From Salaquimonas sp041736675 (GTDB taxonomy: Bacteria > Pseudomonadota > Alphaproteobacteria > Rhizobiales > Rhizobiaceae), in NCBI GenBank assembly GCA_041736675.1, contig JBGSTD010000063.1, positions 1-64,000 of the forward strand: 64,000 bases of DNA. Direction: 5' to 3'. The notes below the pieces were generated by a model. It saw nothing but the letters and a program-made list of their open reading frames with translations. It made no database searches and was not told where the DNA came from. Made by a program: the position numbers and the translations under genes. Each line of letters opens with the position of its first letter. Position 1 is the stretch's first letter. Positions 8,589 to 16,659 of this stretch are shown here, piece after piece.

Positions 8589-8681
8589 GCGCCATTTCTC
8601 CTATTTTTAGGCATCTGATTATAAATAATGCATATAAATAGTGTAGTTTGCCAATTATTTCATCAACAATTTATTATTTTT

Positions 8682-8704
8682 TTGTTGACAATGATTGTTA
8701 ACAA
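8682..8704. promoter_or_regulatory. Candidate operator (23-bp palindrome) for the FCD regulator
   Basis: The arms TTGTTGACAAT and ATTGTTAACAA flank one central G; the right arm reverse-complements to TTGTTAACAAT, so they differ at one base. It lies in the divergent promoter region, 64 bases before the ABC substrate-binding gene and 94 bases from the regulator start, and it contains a TTGACA hexamer usable as a -35 element. Confidence 0.55.
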
Positions 8705-8767
8705 TACTTTCCTGATTGAGGTCAACGGAGCGATCCGGGCATCATCGACAATCAGGGAGAATGAAAC

Positions 8768-9964
8768 ATGAAAAGACGAATGATTTTGAAGTCCATGGCT
8801 CTGGCTTTATCTGCAAGTGCCATCCTTTCCACTAGTGTTGTGGGTGCCTGGGCGGCAAACCAGGTCCTGAAGATAGGCTTTGTCGGCGTAACCAGCGGTC
8901 CGGCAGCTGCCTGGGGTATTTCCAATCAACGCTCCATGGAAGCGCGGGCAGCGTGGATAAACGAGACTGGTGGATATACCATAGACGGAACAACCTATGA
9001 CATCGAGATCGTATCTTTCGATGATCAAAAAGACCCGAAACGTGCCATAGCCGGCATGGAAAAAATGGCGCAGGAAGGCATTCACTACGTTGTTGGCCCG
9101 AATGTTGATGATGGTGCCGCTGCTGTCCGCCCTGTGGCTGAAGCCAATGGCATCATGTATTTTCCATATGCATTCCCCAAGGAACTGTATACGGCACCAG
9201 CTTCAAATGCGGTTCTGGGCATGGTGGCAAACTACCAGTCAGGTCCGGCAATCTACAAATACCTGATTAAAGAAAAGGGCGTGAAAACGGTTGCGTTTGT
9301 TGCGGCAAACGAGTCCGATCCGCTCAGCCAGCGTGATGGCGGTGTTGAAGCTGCCAAGGCCCTGGGCCTCGAAGTTGTTTCGGACAATGTGACCTATCAG
9401 GTTGATACGACTGACTTTACGCCAGTATTGACGCCTGTAATGGGTGCTCGTCCAGACCTGCTGGTTCTGTCTGGTGTATCCCCGGCAAACGCACCGCAGT
9501 TGATACGTTCGGCACGCGAATTGGGCTTTGAAGGTTTGATCTCTACGGAGACAGCACAGGATGCAGGTGTCCTGGCTGAAGGCGCTGGAGAATTGGCCAA
9601 CGGCTTTATCTCTGTTGGTGGAGCATCAACACCGGAATTGGCATCTGACGCCATGAAGGAATTTGTCGATCGCTACACCAAGATGTTTGGTGAATACAAC
9701 GATGAGTCAAACACCAAGGTGTACGCGCTGGAGTATATTCTGGAAACTTTGAAGGCTACACCTGCCGCCTTGACAGATGTGAAAGCCTTCCAGGCGTCGA
9801 TGGATACATTTGAAGCACCTAATCCTTACATGAAGGGCGATGCCAAGCTTCGTTATGTGGGAATGAGTTCATTTGGCCAAAAACGCCAGGTTGCAGTTCC
9901 GCTTGTTGTGAACGTTTATCAAAACGGTGCATTTGAAACACTGTTCGTAGCAGAAGTCGACTAA
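8768..9964 (+). CDS. ABC transporter periplasmic substrate-binding protein (branched-chain amino acid/urea type)
   Basis: This 398-aa precursor begins with a basic, hydrophobic signal peptide (MKRRMILKSMALALSASAIL) cleaved near AWA-AN. The mature part is a type I periplasmic-binding (Peripla_BP_6, LivJ/UrtA-like) fold: KIGFVGVTSGPAAAWG at the first strand, DQKDPKRAIAGMEKM, then VVGPNVDDGAAAVRPVAE. It captures a small solute and delivers it to the permeases encoded just downstream. The ligand cannot be read from sequence; the linked racemase-like gene hints at an amino acid, hydantoin or ureide-type compound. It is the first gene of a five-component import operon plus racemase. Confidence 0.88.
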   Translation: MKRRMILKSMALALSASAILSTSVVGAWAANQVLKIGFVGVTSGPAAAWGISNQRSMEARAAWINETGGYTIDGTTYDIEIVSFDDQKDPKRAIAGMEKMAQEGIHYVVGPNVDDGAAAVRPVAEANGIMYFPYAFPKELYTAPASNAVLGMVANYQSGPAIYKYLIKEKGVKTVAFVAANESDPLSQRDGGVEAAKALGLEVVSDNVTYQVDTTDFTPVLTPVMGARPDLLVLSGVSPANAPQLIRSARELGFEGLISTETAQDAGVLAEGAGELANGFISVGGASTPELASDAMKEFVDRYTKMFGEYNDESNTKVYALEYILETLKATPAALTDVKAFQASMDTFEAPNPYMKGDAKLRYVGMSSFGQKRQVAVPLVVNVYQNGAFETLFVAEVD

Positions 9965-10052
9965 GGCGGGATTTTTCCTCCTTTCGCCTTGAGGCGTCAG
10001 CTTGAATGAAACTCCTGGGTCATTTTGGCCCGGGAGGTTGTTCAGAAGGTTT

Positions 10053-10928
10053 ATGCAAGTGGAACAGATTTTAGCTAACGGCGTCTATCTTGGCTCTCAG
10101 TATGCAATGATTGCTCTGGGATTGACGCTGATTTTCGCCCTGATGAATGTATTGAACTTTGCACACGGGCAAATGTACGTCATCGGCGGGTTTGTGACAT
10201 ATACATTCTACGGGCAATTGGGTCTGCCCTTCATTGTAGCCCTTTTGATGTCGTGTCTTACGCTGGCGATTTTGGGGGCCCTTATAGAAAGGTTCCTGTT
10301 CGCGCCGGTCATCAAAGGTTCCGCGAGGGACGAAAGCACAATGCTCCTGGCGGCAGGCATAGCATTTTTGCTCGACGCGCTGATCCAACTGTTCTTCGGT
10401 GAAAAACAACGCGGAGTTCCCAAGATCATCAATGGCGTACTCAATTGGGATTTCCGGCTGATCATGCCCTATGACCGGATATTGATTTGCGGCTTGGCAA
10501 TATTGTCCGTCATCGGTTTTATTTGTTTCATGCAATATTCCAAAACCGGGCGTGCGCTTCGGGCTCTCGCCCAGGACAGGGTTGCCGCTCAATTGATGGG
10601 AGTGGATGTTGATCGATACTCCATGATCGGCTTTGCCCTTGGCGCCATGCTTGCCGGTCTGGTCGGTGGACTGCTTGTCACCATAACAGGCGTCAATCTC
10701 GGGATGGGTGGACCGACTTCCATCAAGGCATTCATGATGGTGATGATTGGTGGGGCAGGTGTTATATCCGGCGCTATTGCAGGTGGCATCATACTGGGTT
10801 TTATGGAGGCGATTGGTTTGGCTGTGCTGTCACAGTATGGCGACATTACCTACCTCCTGATCTTCGTTTCGTTGATGATTTTCCTTGCTATCCGACCGCA
10901 TGGTCTGATGGGAAAGCCGTGGGGCTAA
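10053..10928 (+). CDS. ABC transporter permease, LivH type
   Basis: This polytopic inner-membrane permease (about 291 aa) belongs to the branched-chain amino acid/urea importer class. Motifs include QILANGVYLGSQYAMIALGL at the start, FALMNVLNFAHGQMYVIGGF and the EAA-like cytoplasmic loop GRALRALAQDRVAAQLMGV. The ATG at 10053, preceded by AGAAGG, is preferred because homologues start just before the QxxLNG-type segment; a TTG at 10002 would add 17 residues. It sits 88 bases after the binding-protein stop and 4 bases before the second permease. Confidence 0.9.
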   Translation: MQVEQILANGVYLGSQYAMIALGLTLIFALMNVLNFAHGQMYVIGGFVTYTFYGQLGLPFIVALLMSCLTLAILGALIERFLFAPVIKGSARDESTMLLAAGIAFLLDALIQLFFGEKQRGVPKIINGVLNWDFRLIMPYDRILICGLAILSVIGFICFMQYSKTGRALRALAQDRVAAQLMGVDVDRYSMIGFALGAMLAGLVGGLLVTITGVNLGMGGPTSIKAFMMVMIGGAGVISGAIAGGIILGFMEAIGLAVLSQYGDITYLLIFVSLMIFLAIRPHGLMGKPWG

Positions 10929-10932
10929 TGAA

Positions 10933-11913
10933 ATGAAAAGCATGTCAAAAAAACTGTTCATAAATTTCAGCATTTTTCTCCTCGTGATATTTGTTTTCGT
11001 GCCTATGGCGATCAATGCAACAGGACGTTGGGATTTCTATTTCACACTGACTTCGGTGGCATTATTGGCAATTGCAAGTGCCGGGGTTTGGCTTACCTTT
11101 TACATTGGCAGGATCAATATTGGGCAAGGCGCATTCGCTCTCATGGGAGCTTATGTCTCAGCGATCATGGTGGTAAAGGGCGGGTTTTCGTTCTGGATTT
11201 CCCTACCAGCAGCAGGGTTTTTTGCTGCTGTTGTAGCTGTTTTGATCGGCTTGCCGATTCTTAGGCTTCGGGGAGTCTATTTTGCAATGATTACGCTGGT
11301 CTTGACGCAAGTTGTCACCCTCACAGCGTTGGCGCTTCCAATTACCAATGGTGCCAAGGGGATATCTTCAATCCCCGTGCCATCGGGAGTGTCCATTTTT
11401 GGATTTCCCGTCATTCCTGATTTTTCAACGCTGGAGAACACGAAACTCGCATTCTACTACACTGCCTGCATCCTGATGGTGCTCACTTATTGGGTGCTGT
11501 ACCGGCTGGTGAATTCCCGCCTTGGGCATTTGTGCCGATCAATGCAACAGAACGAGGAATTGGCCAGCTCGATTGGTGTGAACATTTCTTATATCCGCAT
11601 AGTGATATTTGCCATTTCCTCTTTCTTTGGAGGGATTGGCGGCGCAATGTTTGGTTCAATTGCTCAGTCAGTCTATCCATCCAGTTTTCAGGTGGCTGAC
11701 TCGGTGAATTTCATGCTGAATTGTTTTCTTGGCGGACTGGGATATGTGTTCGGTCCAATGCTTGGAACACTGGTCCTGTATTTTGGCTGGGATCTTTTGT
11801 TTCAATTTGGCAAGTATCAGCTGCTAATCTATTCGATCATACTGATTGCGATTATACGCTTTCTTCCCAACGGTCTGTTAAGTCTGCGATTTTCCAAGGG
11901 AGTCTCCAAATGA
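10933..11913 (+). CDS. ABC transporter permease, LivM type
   Basis: This is the second inner-membrane permease (326 aa) of the importer, with about eight to ten hydrophobic segments. Family features are WLTFYIGRINIGQGAFALMG, LRLRGVYFAMITLVLTQVVT and the cytoplasmic coupling segment LCRSMQQNEELASSIGVNIS. It pairs with the LivH-type subunit to form the pore. Its stop overlaps the ATG of the first ATPase gene by four bases (ATGA), which suggests translational coupling. An internal ATG at 10942 is an alternative start. Confidence 0.9.
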   Translation: MKSMSKKLFINFSIFLLVIFVFVPMAINATGRWDFYFTLTSVALLAIASAGVWLTFYIGRINIGQGAFALMGAYVSAIMVVKGGFSFWISLPAAGFFAAVVAVLIGLPILRLRGVYFAMITLVLTQVVTLTALALPITNGAKGISSIPVPSGVSIFGFPVIPDFSTLENTKLAFYYTACILMVLTYWVLYRLVNSRLGHLCRSMQQNEELASSIGVNISYIRIVIFAISSFFGGIGGAMFGSIAQSVYPSSFQVADSVNFMLNCFLGGLGYVFGPMLGTLVLYFGWDLLFQFGKYQLLIYSIILIAIIRFLPNGLLSLRFSKGVSK

Positions 11914-12692
11914 GTCCCTTGATCGAAGTCAGGAGCGTGACCAAGAAATTTGGCGGACTGACAGCAAACAACAATATCAGTTTTGATGTTGCGGAAAACG
12001 AAATTCTGTCCGTGATTGGCCCAAACGGTGCAGGCAAATCAACGCTGTTCAAAATGATATCCTCATTCATGCCGACCACCTCCGGCGAAGTGTTGTACAA
12101 GGGTGAGCGAATTTCCAATTTGAAACCTCACATCGTCGCGCGCAAGGGTGTCGTCCGGACTTTCCAGGAAACAACAATCTTTAAAAACATGACCGTGCGC
12201 GAGAGCGTTGTCCTGGCTCAGCATTTGCGTGCCAAGGCATCGCTGGCCGGCTATTTTTTGGGAACCAAAACCGCCCGGAGTGATGTCGCAGCTTTTGAGA
12301 AATTCGCGGATGAACTGCTGGAATTTCTTGGGATGGCAGGGATAAGCAACGAACATGCAAGCAATCTCCCACAGGGCAATCTCCGCGCTCTAGGGGTTGC
12401 AATTGGTTTGGCTACCGACCCCAAGGTCCTTCTCCTTGATGAACCATTTGCCGGTATGAATCATGATGAAACCATGCGCATGGTTCAGTTGGTTCGTTCG
12501 GTGCGTGATGAGCGCAATGTGACGGTGCTACTTGTTGAACATGACATGCCGGCAGTGATGAAAATTTCAGATCGAATAGTCGTGTTGAATTTTGGCGAGA
12601 AGATCGCTGAGGGAACGCCTGTGGAAATCCAGAACAATGACAAAGTCATCGAAGCCTATCTTGGTAGCGTCGATGATGAAATCGGGATGTAA
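11910..12692 (+). CDS. ABC transporter ATP-binding protein, LivG type
   Basis: This cytoplasmic ATPase (260 aa) powers the importer. Walker A is GPNGAGKSTLFKMISS, Walker B is KVLLLDEPFAG and the switch His lies in LLVEHDMPAVMKISD. The signature region reads LPQGNLRALGVA instead of LSGGQ, as usual for LivG proteins. The start overlaps the permease stop; a longer open frame upstream runs inside livM and is not used. The gene lies 3 bases before the second ATPase. Confidence 0.92.
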   Translation: MSPLIEVRSVTKKFGGLTANNNISFDVAENEILSVIGPNGAGKSTLFKMISSFMPTTSGEVLYKGERISNLKPHIVARKGVVRTFQETTIFKNMTVRESVVLAQHLRAKASLAGYFLGTKTARSDVAAFEKFADELLEFLGMAGISNEHASNLPQGNLRALGVAIGLATDPKVLLLDEPFAGMNHDETMRMVQLVRSVRDERNVTVLLVEHDMPAVMKISDRIVVLNFGEKIAEGTPVEIQNNDKVIEAYLGSVDDEIGM

Positions 12693-12695
12693 ATC

Positions 12696-13418
12696 ATGAC
12701 CGCCATGTTGGACTTCAGGGATATCGAACTCTACTACGATCATGTTTATGCGCTGAAAGGTGTTTCACTGCATCTGAATCAAGGTGAGACGGTTGCACTG
12801 ATTGGTGCAAACGGAGCTGGAAAGTCTTCAATTTTGCGCGCAATAACCGGCCTTGCAAAACCGGTCAGGGGTACAGTGACATTTGAGGGCCAAAGAATTG
12901 ATGGAACCTCCCCGTCTGACATTGTAAAGCTCGGAATCGCCATGGTTCCTGAGGGGCGTCGTGTCTTTCCGTTCATGTCAGTAAAAGACAATTTGATGAT
13001 GGGTGCGTTTTCACGAATAGACAAGGATGGCATAAGGCAGACCCTGGATAGTATTCTTACCCGGTTTCCGCGATTGAAGGAACGATACACCCAGGCCGCG
13101 GGAACACTTTCAGGTGGCGAGCAGCAAATGATGGTGATTGGCCGCGCCTTGATGGCGAAACCCAGGCTTTTGTTGCTGGACGAACCAAGCCTGGGTATAG
13201 CACCAAAACTGGTTCAGGACATTGCCCGCTCCATAGTCGCAATTAACCGTGATGAGGGTGTTTCGGTATTGCTGGTCGAGCAGAACTCGCGAATGGCACT
13301 TAGTATCTCCAATCGTGCCTATGCCATGGCAACAGGCAATGTGGTTATTGAGGGTAACTCAAGGGAACTGCTGAAAGATGATAGAATCAAGGCTGCCTAT
13401 CTCGGCGGCGAAGTGTGA
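12696..13418 (+). CDS. ABC transporter ATP-binding protein, LivF type
   Basis: This is the second ATPase (240 aa) of the heterodimeric importer. Walker A is GANGAGKSSILRAITG, the signature is LSGGEQQMMVIGRALM and Walker B is LLLLDEPSLGIAPKLV, followed by LLVEQNSRMALSISNRAYAM. The pair of distinct LivG- and LivF-like ATPases is standard for this transporter family. It is followed after 12 bases by the racemase-like gene, so all six genes are probably one transcript. Confidence 0.92.
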   Translation: MTAMLDFRDIELYYDHVYALKGVSLHLNQGETVALIGANGAGKSSILRAITGLAKPVRGTVTFEGQRIDGTSPSDIVKLGIAMVPEGRRVFPFMSVKDNLMMGAFSRIDKDGIRQTLDSILTRFPRLKERYTQAAGTLSGGEQQMMVIGRALMAKPRLLLLDEPSLGIAPKLVQDIARSIVAINRDEGVSVLLVEQNSRMALSISNRAYAMATGNVVIEGNSRELLKDDRIKAAYLGGEV

Positions 13419-13430
13419 GGATTTTCTACT

Positions 13431-14144
13431 GTGCAAATTCTGGTCGTAAATCCGAATACTACAGCATCAATGACCCGCAAGATTGAATTGGCTGCAAGGC
13501 AGGCTGCATTGCCTGATACCGAGATAATTGCGGTTAATCCCAGTGAAGGCCCCGCCAGCATTGAAGGATATTATGATGAAGCATTGAGCCTTGCCGGTCT
13601 GCTGAAGACCGTTTCAGAGTATCCAAATGTTGATGCCATTGTTATAGCCTGTTTTGATGATACCGGCCTCGACGCAGTTCGTTGCATGACGAATGCACCT
13701 GTGCTGGGAATTGGCGAGGCCGGGTTTCACGCTGCTTCCATATTATCCAACAAGTTTTCAGTGGTGACCACGTTGTCGAGGTCAGTCCCTGCAATCGAAC
13801 ACAATCTGGTCCGTTATGGCCTGGCGAGCCGTTGCGCCAAAGTTCGCGCTTCTGAGGTCCCGGTTTTGGACCTGGAAAACCCGCGCAGTGATGCCAGGGG
13901 CAAAATAAACAGCGAAATTCGAAAGGCGATAGATGAAGACATGGCGGAAGCCATAGTGCTCGGATGCGCCGGGATGACTGATCTGGCTGCATCACTGGCA
14001 GTCGAGCATCGCGTTCCGGTCATTGACGGTGTTGCCGCTGCTGTTGCCATTGTGGAAGGACTGGTGCGCATAGGACTGAAAACCACTTCCAAAGGCGGTT
14101 ATTCCGCGCCCATTAAGAAACACAAATTGGAAGAAGCCGGCTGA
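13431..14144 (+). CDS. Asp/Glu/hydantoin racemase family protein
   Basis: This cytosolic enzyme (237 aa) belongs to the cofactor-independent racemase superfamily, which uses two catalytic cysteines. The N-terminus MQILVVNPNTTASMTRKIEL is the hallmark start of hydantoin-racemase-like members. The cysteine motifs are VIACFDDTGLDA (about residue 76) and LGCAGMTDLA (about residue 182). Other members of this fold are arylmalonate decarboxylases and maleate isomerases, so the reaction is not certain. It uses a GTG start. Placement at the end of the importer operon suggests it acts on the imported solute. Confidence 0.82.
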   Translation: MQILVVNPNTTASMTRKIELAARQAALPDTEIIAVNPSEGPASIEGYYDEALSLAGLLKTVSEYPNVDAIVIACFDDTGLDAVRCMTNAPVLGIGEAGFHAASILSNKFSVVTTLSRSVPAIEHNLVRYGLASRCAKVRASEVPVLDLENPRSDARGKINSEIRKAIDEDMAEAIVLGCAGMTDLAASLAVEHRVPVIDGVAAAVAIVEGLVRIGLKTTSKGGYSAPIKKHKLEEAG

Positions 14145-14698
14145 ACCAAATCGAAAAGCTGTTGGTTTATTTGACAGACTTTAGGGGTCCGGGAATAAGG
14201 TGATCGCAATGCAACCGTTCCTATTTTTTTGCAGGTGCGTATTGCAATCCCATTGAAATATGAAAATTAATACTTTGCTTCAGGGATGTGTCATATACCC
14301 CTCCAGAATAACTTTCCAGGAAATCAAGTGTGCCAAACTTGGAAAAAGCATTGGAAGTTGATGGCCGAAATATACGGGTTGGCCCCTCCAAGACTTTGAA
14401 ACATATCAGGTGTTGCACTCCCTCCGAGCGCATCATTTGGCTTTCTCGTTCTAGGCATGTTTTTATCTACATAGGAAAGTGTCCGTAATTGCGGGCATTC
14501 CCCAAAACGCAAACGCGCCAGTAATGGGAAGCTGTCATCCGCAGAATTTGAAGTGCGGCAAAAACTGAACTCCCAGGCTGTTGAGTAAACGCGGGGCTGT
14601 TCATATTTCAGCAGTTCCATCTTTCATCCAGCATAGGTAATAAACTTCTGGTATGGTATACTTTTGAAGTAGTCTCCAACAAGTTAGCCAAAATTCCC
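14145..14698. other. Gene-poor interval with unassigned minus-strand reading frames
   Basis: No confident gene is visible in these 554 bases. Two overlapping minus-strand frames (14620-14324 and 14436-14221) are open for 98 and 71 codons. The second ends with an alternating polar/hydrophobic tail (LKQSINFHISMGLQYAPAKK) that looks beta-strand-like, but neither has a clear ribosome-binding site. They could be one frameshifted remnant. The degenerate tRNA-end repeat at 14412-14440 lies inside. Confidence 0.4.
14412..14440 (+). repeat. Imperfect direct copy of the 3' end of the tRNA at 7298
   Basis: These 29 bases match tRNA and trailer positions 7351-7379 at 23 of 29 bases in the same orientation, including TCCCTCCG and CATTTGG. 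They cover the T loop, T stem, acceptor 3' strand, CCA region and five trailer bases. This is what a decayed attachment-site copy of an island inserted at the tRNA would look like. Confidence 0.45.
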
Positions 14699-15148
14699 AT
14701 GTCCGCATTTCTGATTTTCGCTTTGGTATTTCTGACAGCTTGCTCAGGAGCGGTTTTCAAACCGGGTGAGTGGTATAACGGTCTGCGAAAACCTTCGTGG
14801 ACGCCGCCCAGATGGGCATTTCCCGTGGTGTGGACAACCCTCTATGCCTTTATAGGCTACTCCGGCTGGTTGGTTTTGCAAGCGGATTTGATGATGATTT
14901 TTGCAGTCTGGTGCGCCCAGCTTGTGCTCAATGCCATGTGGTCATTTCTGTTTTTTGGCAGGAGAAAAATGCAACTGGCACTGGTGGATTTGCTGGCCAT
15001 GCTTTTGTTTATCATCGTCTATATTGCGCTGACGCTACCCGTTCTGCCCCTGGCCGGATGGCTGTTCGTTCCCTATGCGGTTTGGGTGTGTGCAGCCGGA
15101 TTGCTGAACTGGCAGATGATACAACTCAATCCGAAAGAGGCTTCCTGA
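14699..15148 (+). CDS. tspO: TspO/MBR family protein (tryptophan-rich sensory protein)
   Basis: This inner- or outer-membrane protein of 149 aa has five hydrophobic segments. The TspO signature is clear: NGLRKPSWTPPRWAFPVVWT, then LYAFIGYSGWLV, CAQLVLNAMWSFLFFGRRKM and FVPYAVWVCAAGLLNWQMI. TspO (CrtK) binds porphyrins and in Rhodobacter modulates photosynthesis gene expression in response to oxygen and light, acting upstream of PpsR. Here it borders the photosynthesis cluster, so this role fits. Its 3' end overlaps the 3' end of the convergent bciB gene by 23 bases. Confidence 0.93.
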   Translation: MSAFLIFALVFLTACSGAVFKPGEWYNGLRKPSWTPPRWAFPVVWTTLYAFIGYSGWLVLQADLMMIFAVWCAQLVLNAMWSFLFFGRRKMQLALVDLLAMLLFIIVYIALTLPVLPLAGWLFVPYAVWVCAAGLLNWQMIQLNPKEAS

Positions 15149-16376
15149 CCTCACCTGGTTGGGGAAAGATGTCATAGGGTTCCACCAGGTCCCAAACATG
15201 CCCGGGAACCATATTCTTGATTTTGGCCGGTTCTTCACGCCGCAAATGGATGATGGTTTCCGCCGCTTTCATTTCAAGGCGCGTTCGGGCGAATTCAAGA
15301 CCGCGCGGACCAATTTTTGGCATGAGCCAGGAGACAAGCGGGCGAATGAAACCGGGCATCCGCCGCAGGGGCAGGCCGCCAGCGGCACGGATTGTGTTGG
15401 CGATGAAACCCTTCACCGCGCCTGCGCGTCTTCCAGCGCTTTTAACCTTTTTCAATTCCACTTCGTCTGCAAGTAGGTTGAGCATATCGGCTCCCGTCTG
15501 GTTTCTAACAATCACCCACTGGTCACCCTCGCCAGCCATATATCCGACAGTAATGTCAGCGAGAGCATTAGTATAATCGACACAGGTCCGGCAGGTGAGG
15601 GGAAAGAAGTCTGGTGGCAATCGGGAAATGGGAAGCTGAAGAAACGGAATCTCGCGTTTGGTTTTGTCTGAAAAGCGCAGTTCAACTTTATAGTCGGCCC
15701 TGAATTCCAGATAGGTTATTTCCTCAGGCGCGCCTGACAGCAGGCTAAGGAACTCCTTGAAATTTTCTGTTGTCGTATTATCCGAGCAGGGCGTGCCAAT
15801 GACGAATATCTTTTCAAATCCGAATTCTTTTTCCAAAGCTCGCAAGGCATATATCTGGCAAGGTATGCCGATGACTGCAATTCTACGGAAACCCTGTTCG
15901 CGGGCCGGTTTCAGCAAGCTCAGCAAGGGTGCGTAACCCATGCGCATGCCTCGAACAAGCCTCATGGCGCTGGCATTGGTAACAATGACGGGAACCGGTT
16001 TCCATTTTTCCTGCCGGTCGGGAGCCATGGTCAGGATCGCCTCGACTTTGCCGGTTTCCAAAAGCTTTTCCGCAATCCGTGTGGTTACACCTGTCCATTG
16101 GGCTCCCTCAGCAGGAACTTTTAGTTTTGCCCTGAACATTGCAGTGAAGGGACCAAAATGGGTTTCATCCTTGTGCTCGTGCGAACGGCTGCGTCCGTGA
16201 AACTGTTTTTCCAGTGCCGGGTAATCGGGAGCAATGAATTGACAGGCGCGGCCGCAGTCTGCCGGATTGTCACTGCGTGATATACCGCAGTCCGTACAAA
16301 GGCTCCTTGGAACAGCCGCTTTGAGTTGTGGTGCAATGATGTGCTTACTTGCAGTCCAATCCTCACGGTTGGTCAT
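15126..16376 (-). CDS. bciB: BciB-type 3,8-divinyl (proto)chlorophyllide 8-vinyl reductase (F420H2-dehydrogenase beta-subunit family)
   Basis: This 416-aa iron-sulfur flavoprotein belongs to the coenzyme F420 hydrogenase/dehydrogenase beta-subunit family. In phototrophs the family member BciB reduces the C8 vinyl group of divinyl chlorophyllide with ferredoxin as donor. N-terminal cysteines (CTDCGISRSDNPADCGRACQ), a GIPCQIYALRAL segment, a VIGTPCSDNT segment and the CRTCVDYTNALADI cluster motif are all present. It is the last gene of bchG-bch2-bchP-orf98-bciB and overlaps orf98 by 14 bases, so its role in bacteriochlorophyll synthesis is well supported by context. No other 8-vinyl reductase (BciA) is visible in the window. 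Confidence 0.87.
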   Translation of the reverse strand: MTNREDWTASKHIIAPQLKAAVPRSLCTDCGISRSDNPADCGRACQFIAPDYPALEKQFHGRSRSHEHKDETHFGPFTAMFRAKLKVPAEGAQWTGVTTRIAEKLLETGKVEAILTMAPDRQEKWKPVPVIVTNASAMRLVRGMRMGYAPLLSLLKPAREQGFRRIAVIGIPCQIYALRALEKEFGFEKIFVIGTPCSDNTTTENFKEFLSLLSGAPEEITYLEFRADYKVELRFSDKTKREIPFLQLPISRLPPDFFPLTCRTCVDYTNALADITVGYMAGEGDQWVIVRNQTGADMLNLLADEVELKKVKSAGRRAGAVKGFIANTIRAAGGLPLRRMPGFIRPLVSWLMPKIGPRGLEFARTRLEMKAAETIIHLRREEPAKIKNMVPGHVWDLVEPYDIFPQPGEVRKPLSD

Positions 16377-16659
16377 TGGAGCTGTTCTTCACGGTGGTCA
16401 GCCTAATGTGCAAGTCACCGATATGGGCAAACAGGGCAAGGCTCAAGAACAGGGCAGTGAATTTCCAGCTCATCCCGGATAGCGCGCAGTAAAGGGCGCT
16501 GATCAGGCTTAATCCTGAAAACGTGTTCCACAGCATCAATTGTCTGCTTGAGCGATTTGATAAAACCCTGAGCAGAAGAACAGTTTCGAGCAGCAATATT
16601 CCTGCTGCAAAAAGCGCGATTGTTCCGGAGGAAAACAGCCTTTCCAACAATGCAGTCAT
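16363..16659 (-). CDS. Small membrane protein between bchP and bciB, unknown function (orf98)
   Basis: The ATG at 16659 overlaps the bchP stop (ATGA) and yields 98 aa; the frame is open further upstream inside bchP, but that part is not expected to be translated. Three hydrophobic segments are visible: GTIALFAAGILLLETVLLL, SGLSLISALYCALSG and FTALFLSLALFAHIGDLHI. Its C-terminus overlaps the start of bciB. Tight coupling on both sides implies a role linked to the last bacteriochlorophyll steps or to BchP/BciB placement in the membrane. I do not recognise a named family. Confidence 0.75.
   Translation of the reverse strand: MTALLERLFSSGTIALFAAGILLLETVLLLRVLSNRSSRQLMLWNTFSGLSLISALYCALSGMSWKFTALFLSLALFAHIGDLHIRLTTVKNSSNDQP

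Noticed and set aside
12181..12402. Minus-strand open frames inside the ABC ATPase gene.
   Set aside because: They are shadows of livG with no independent support.
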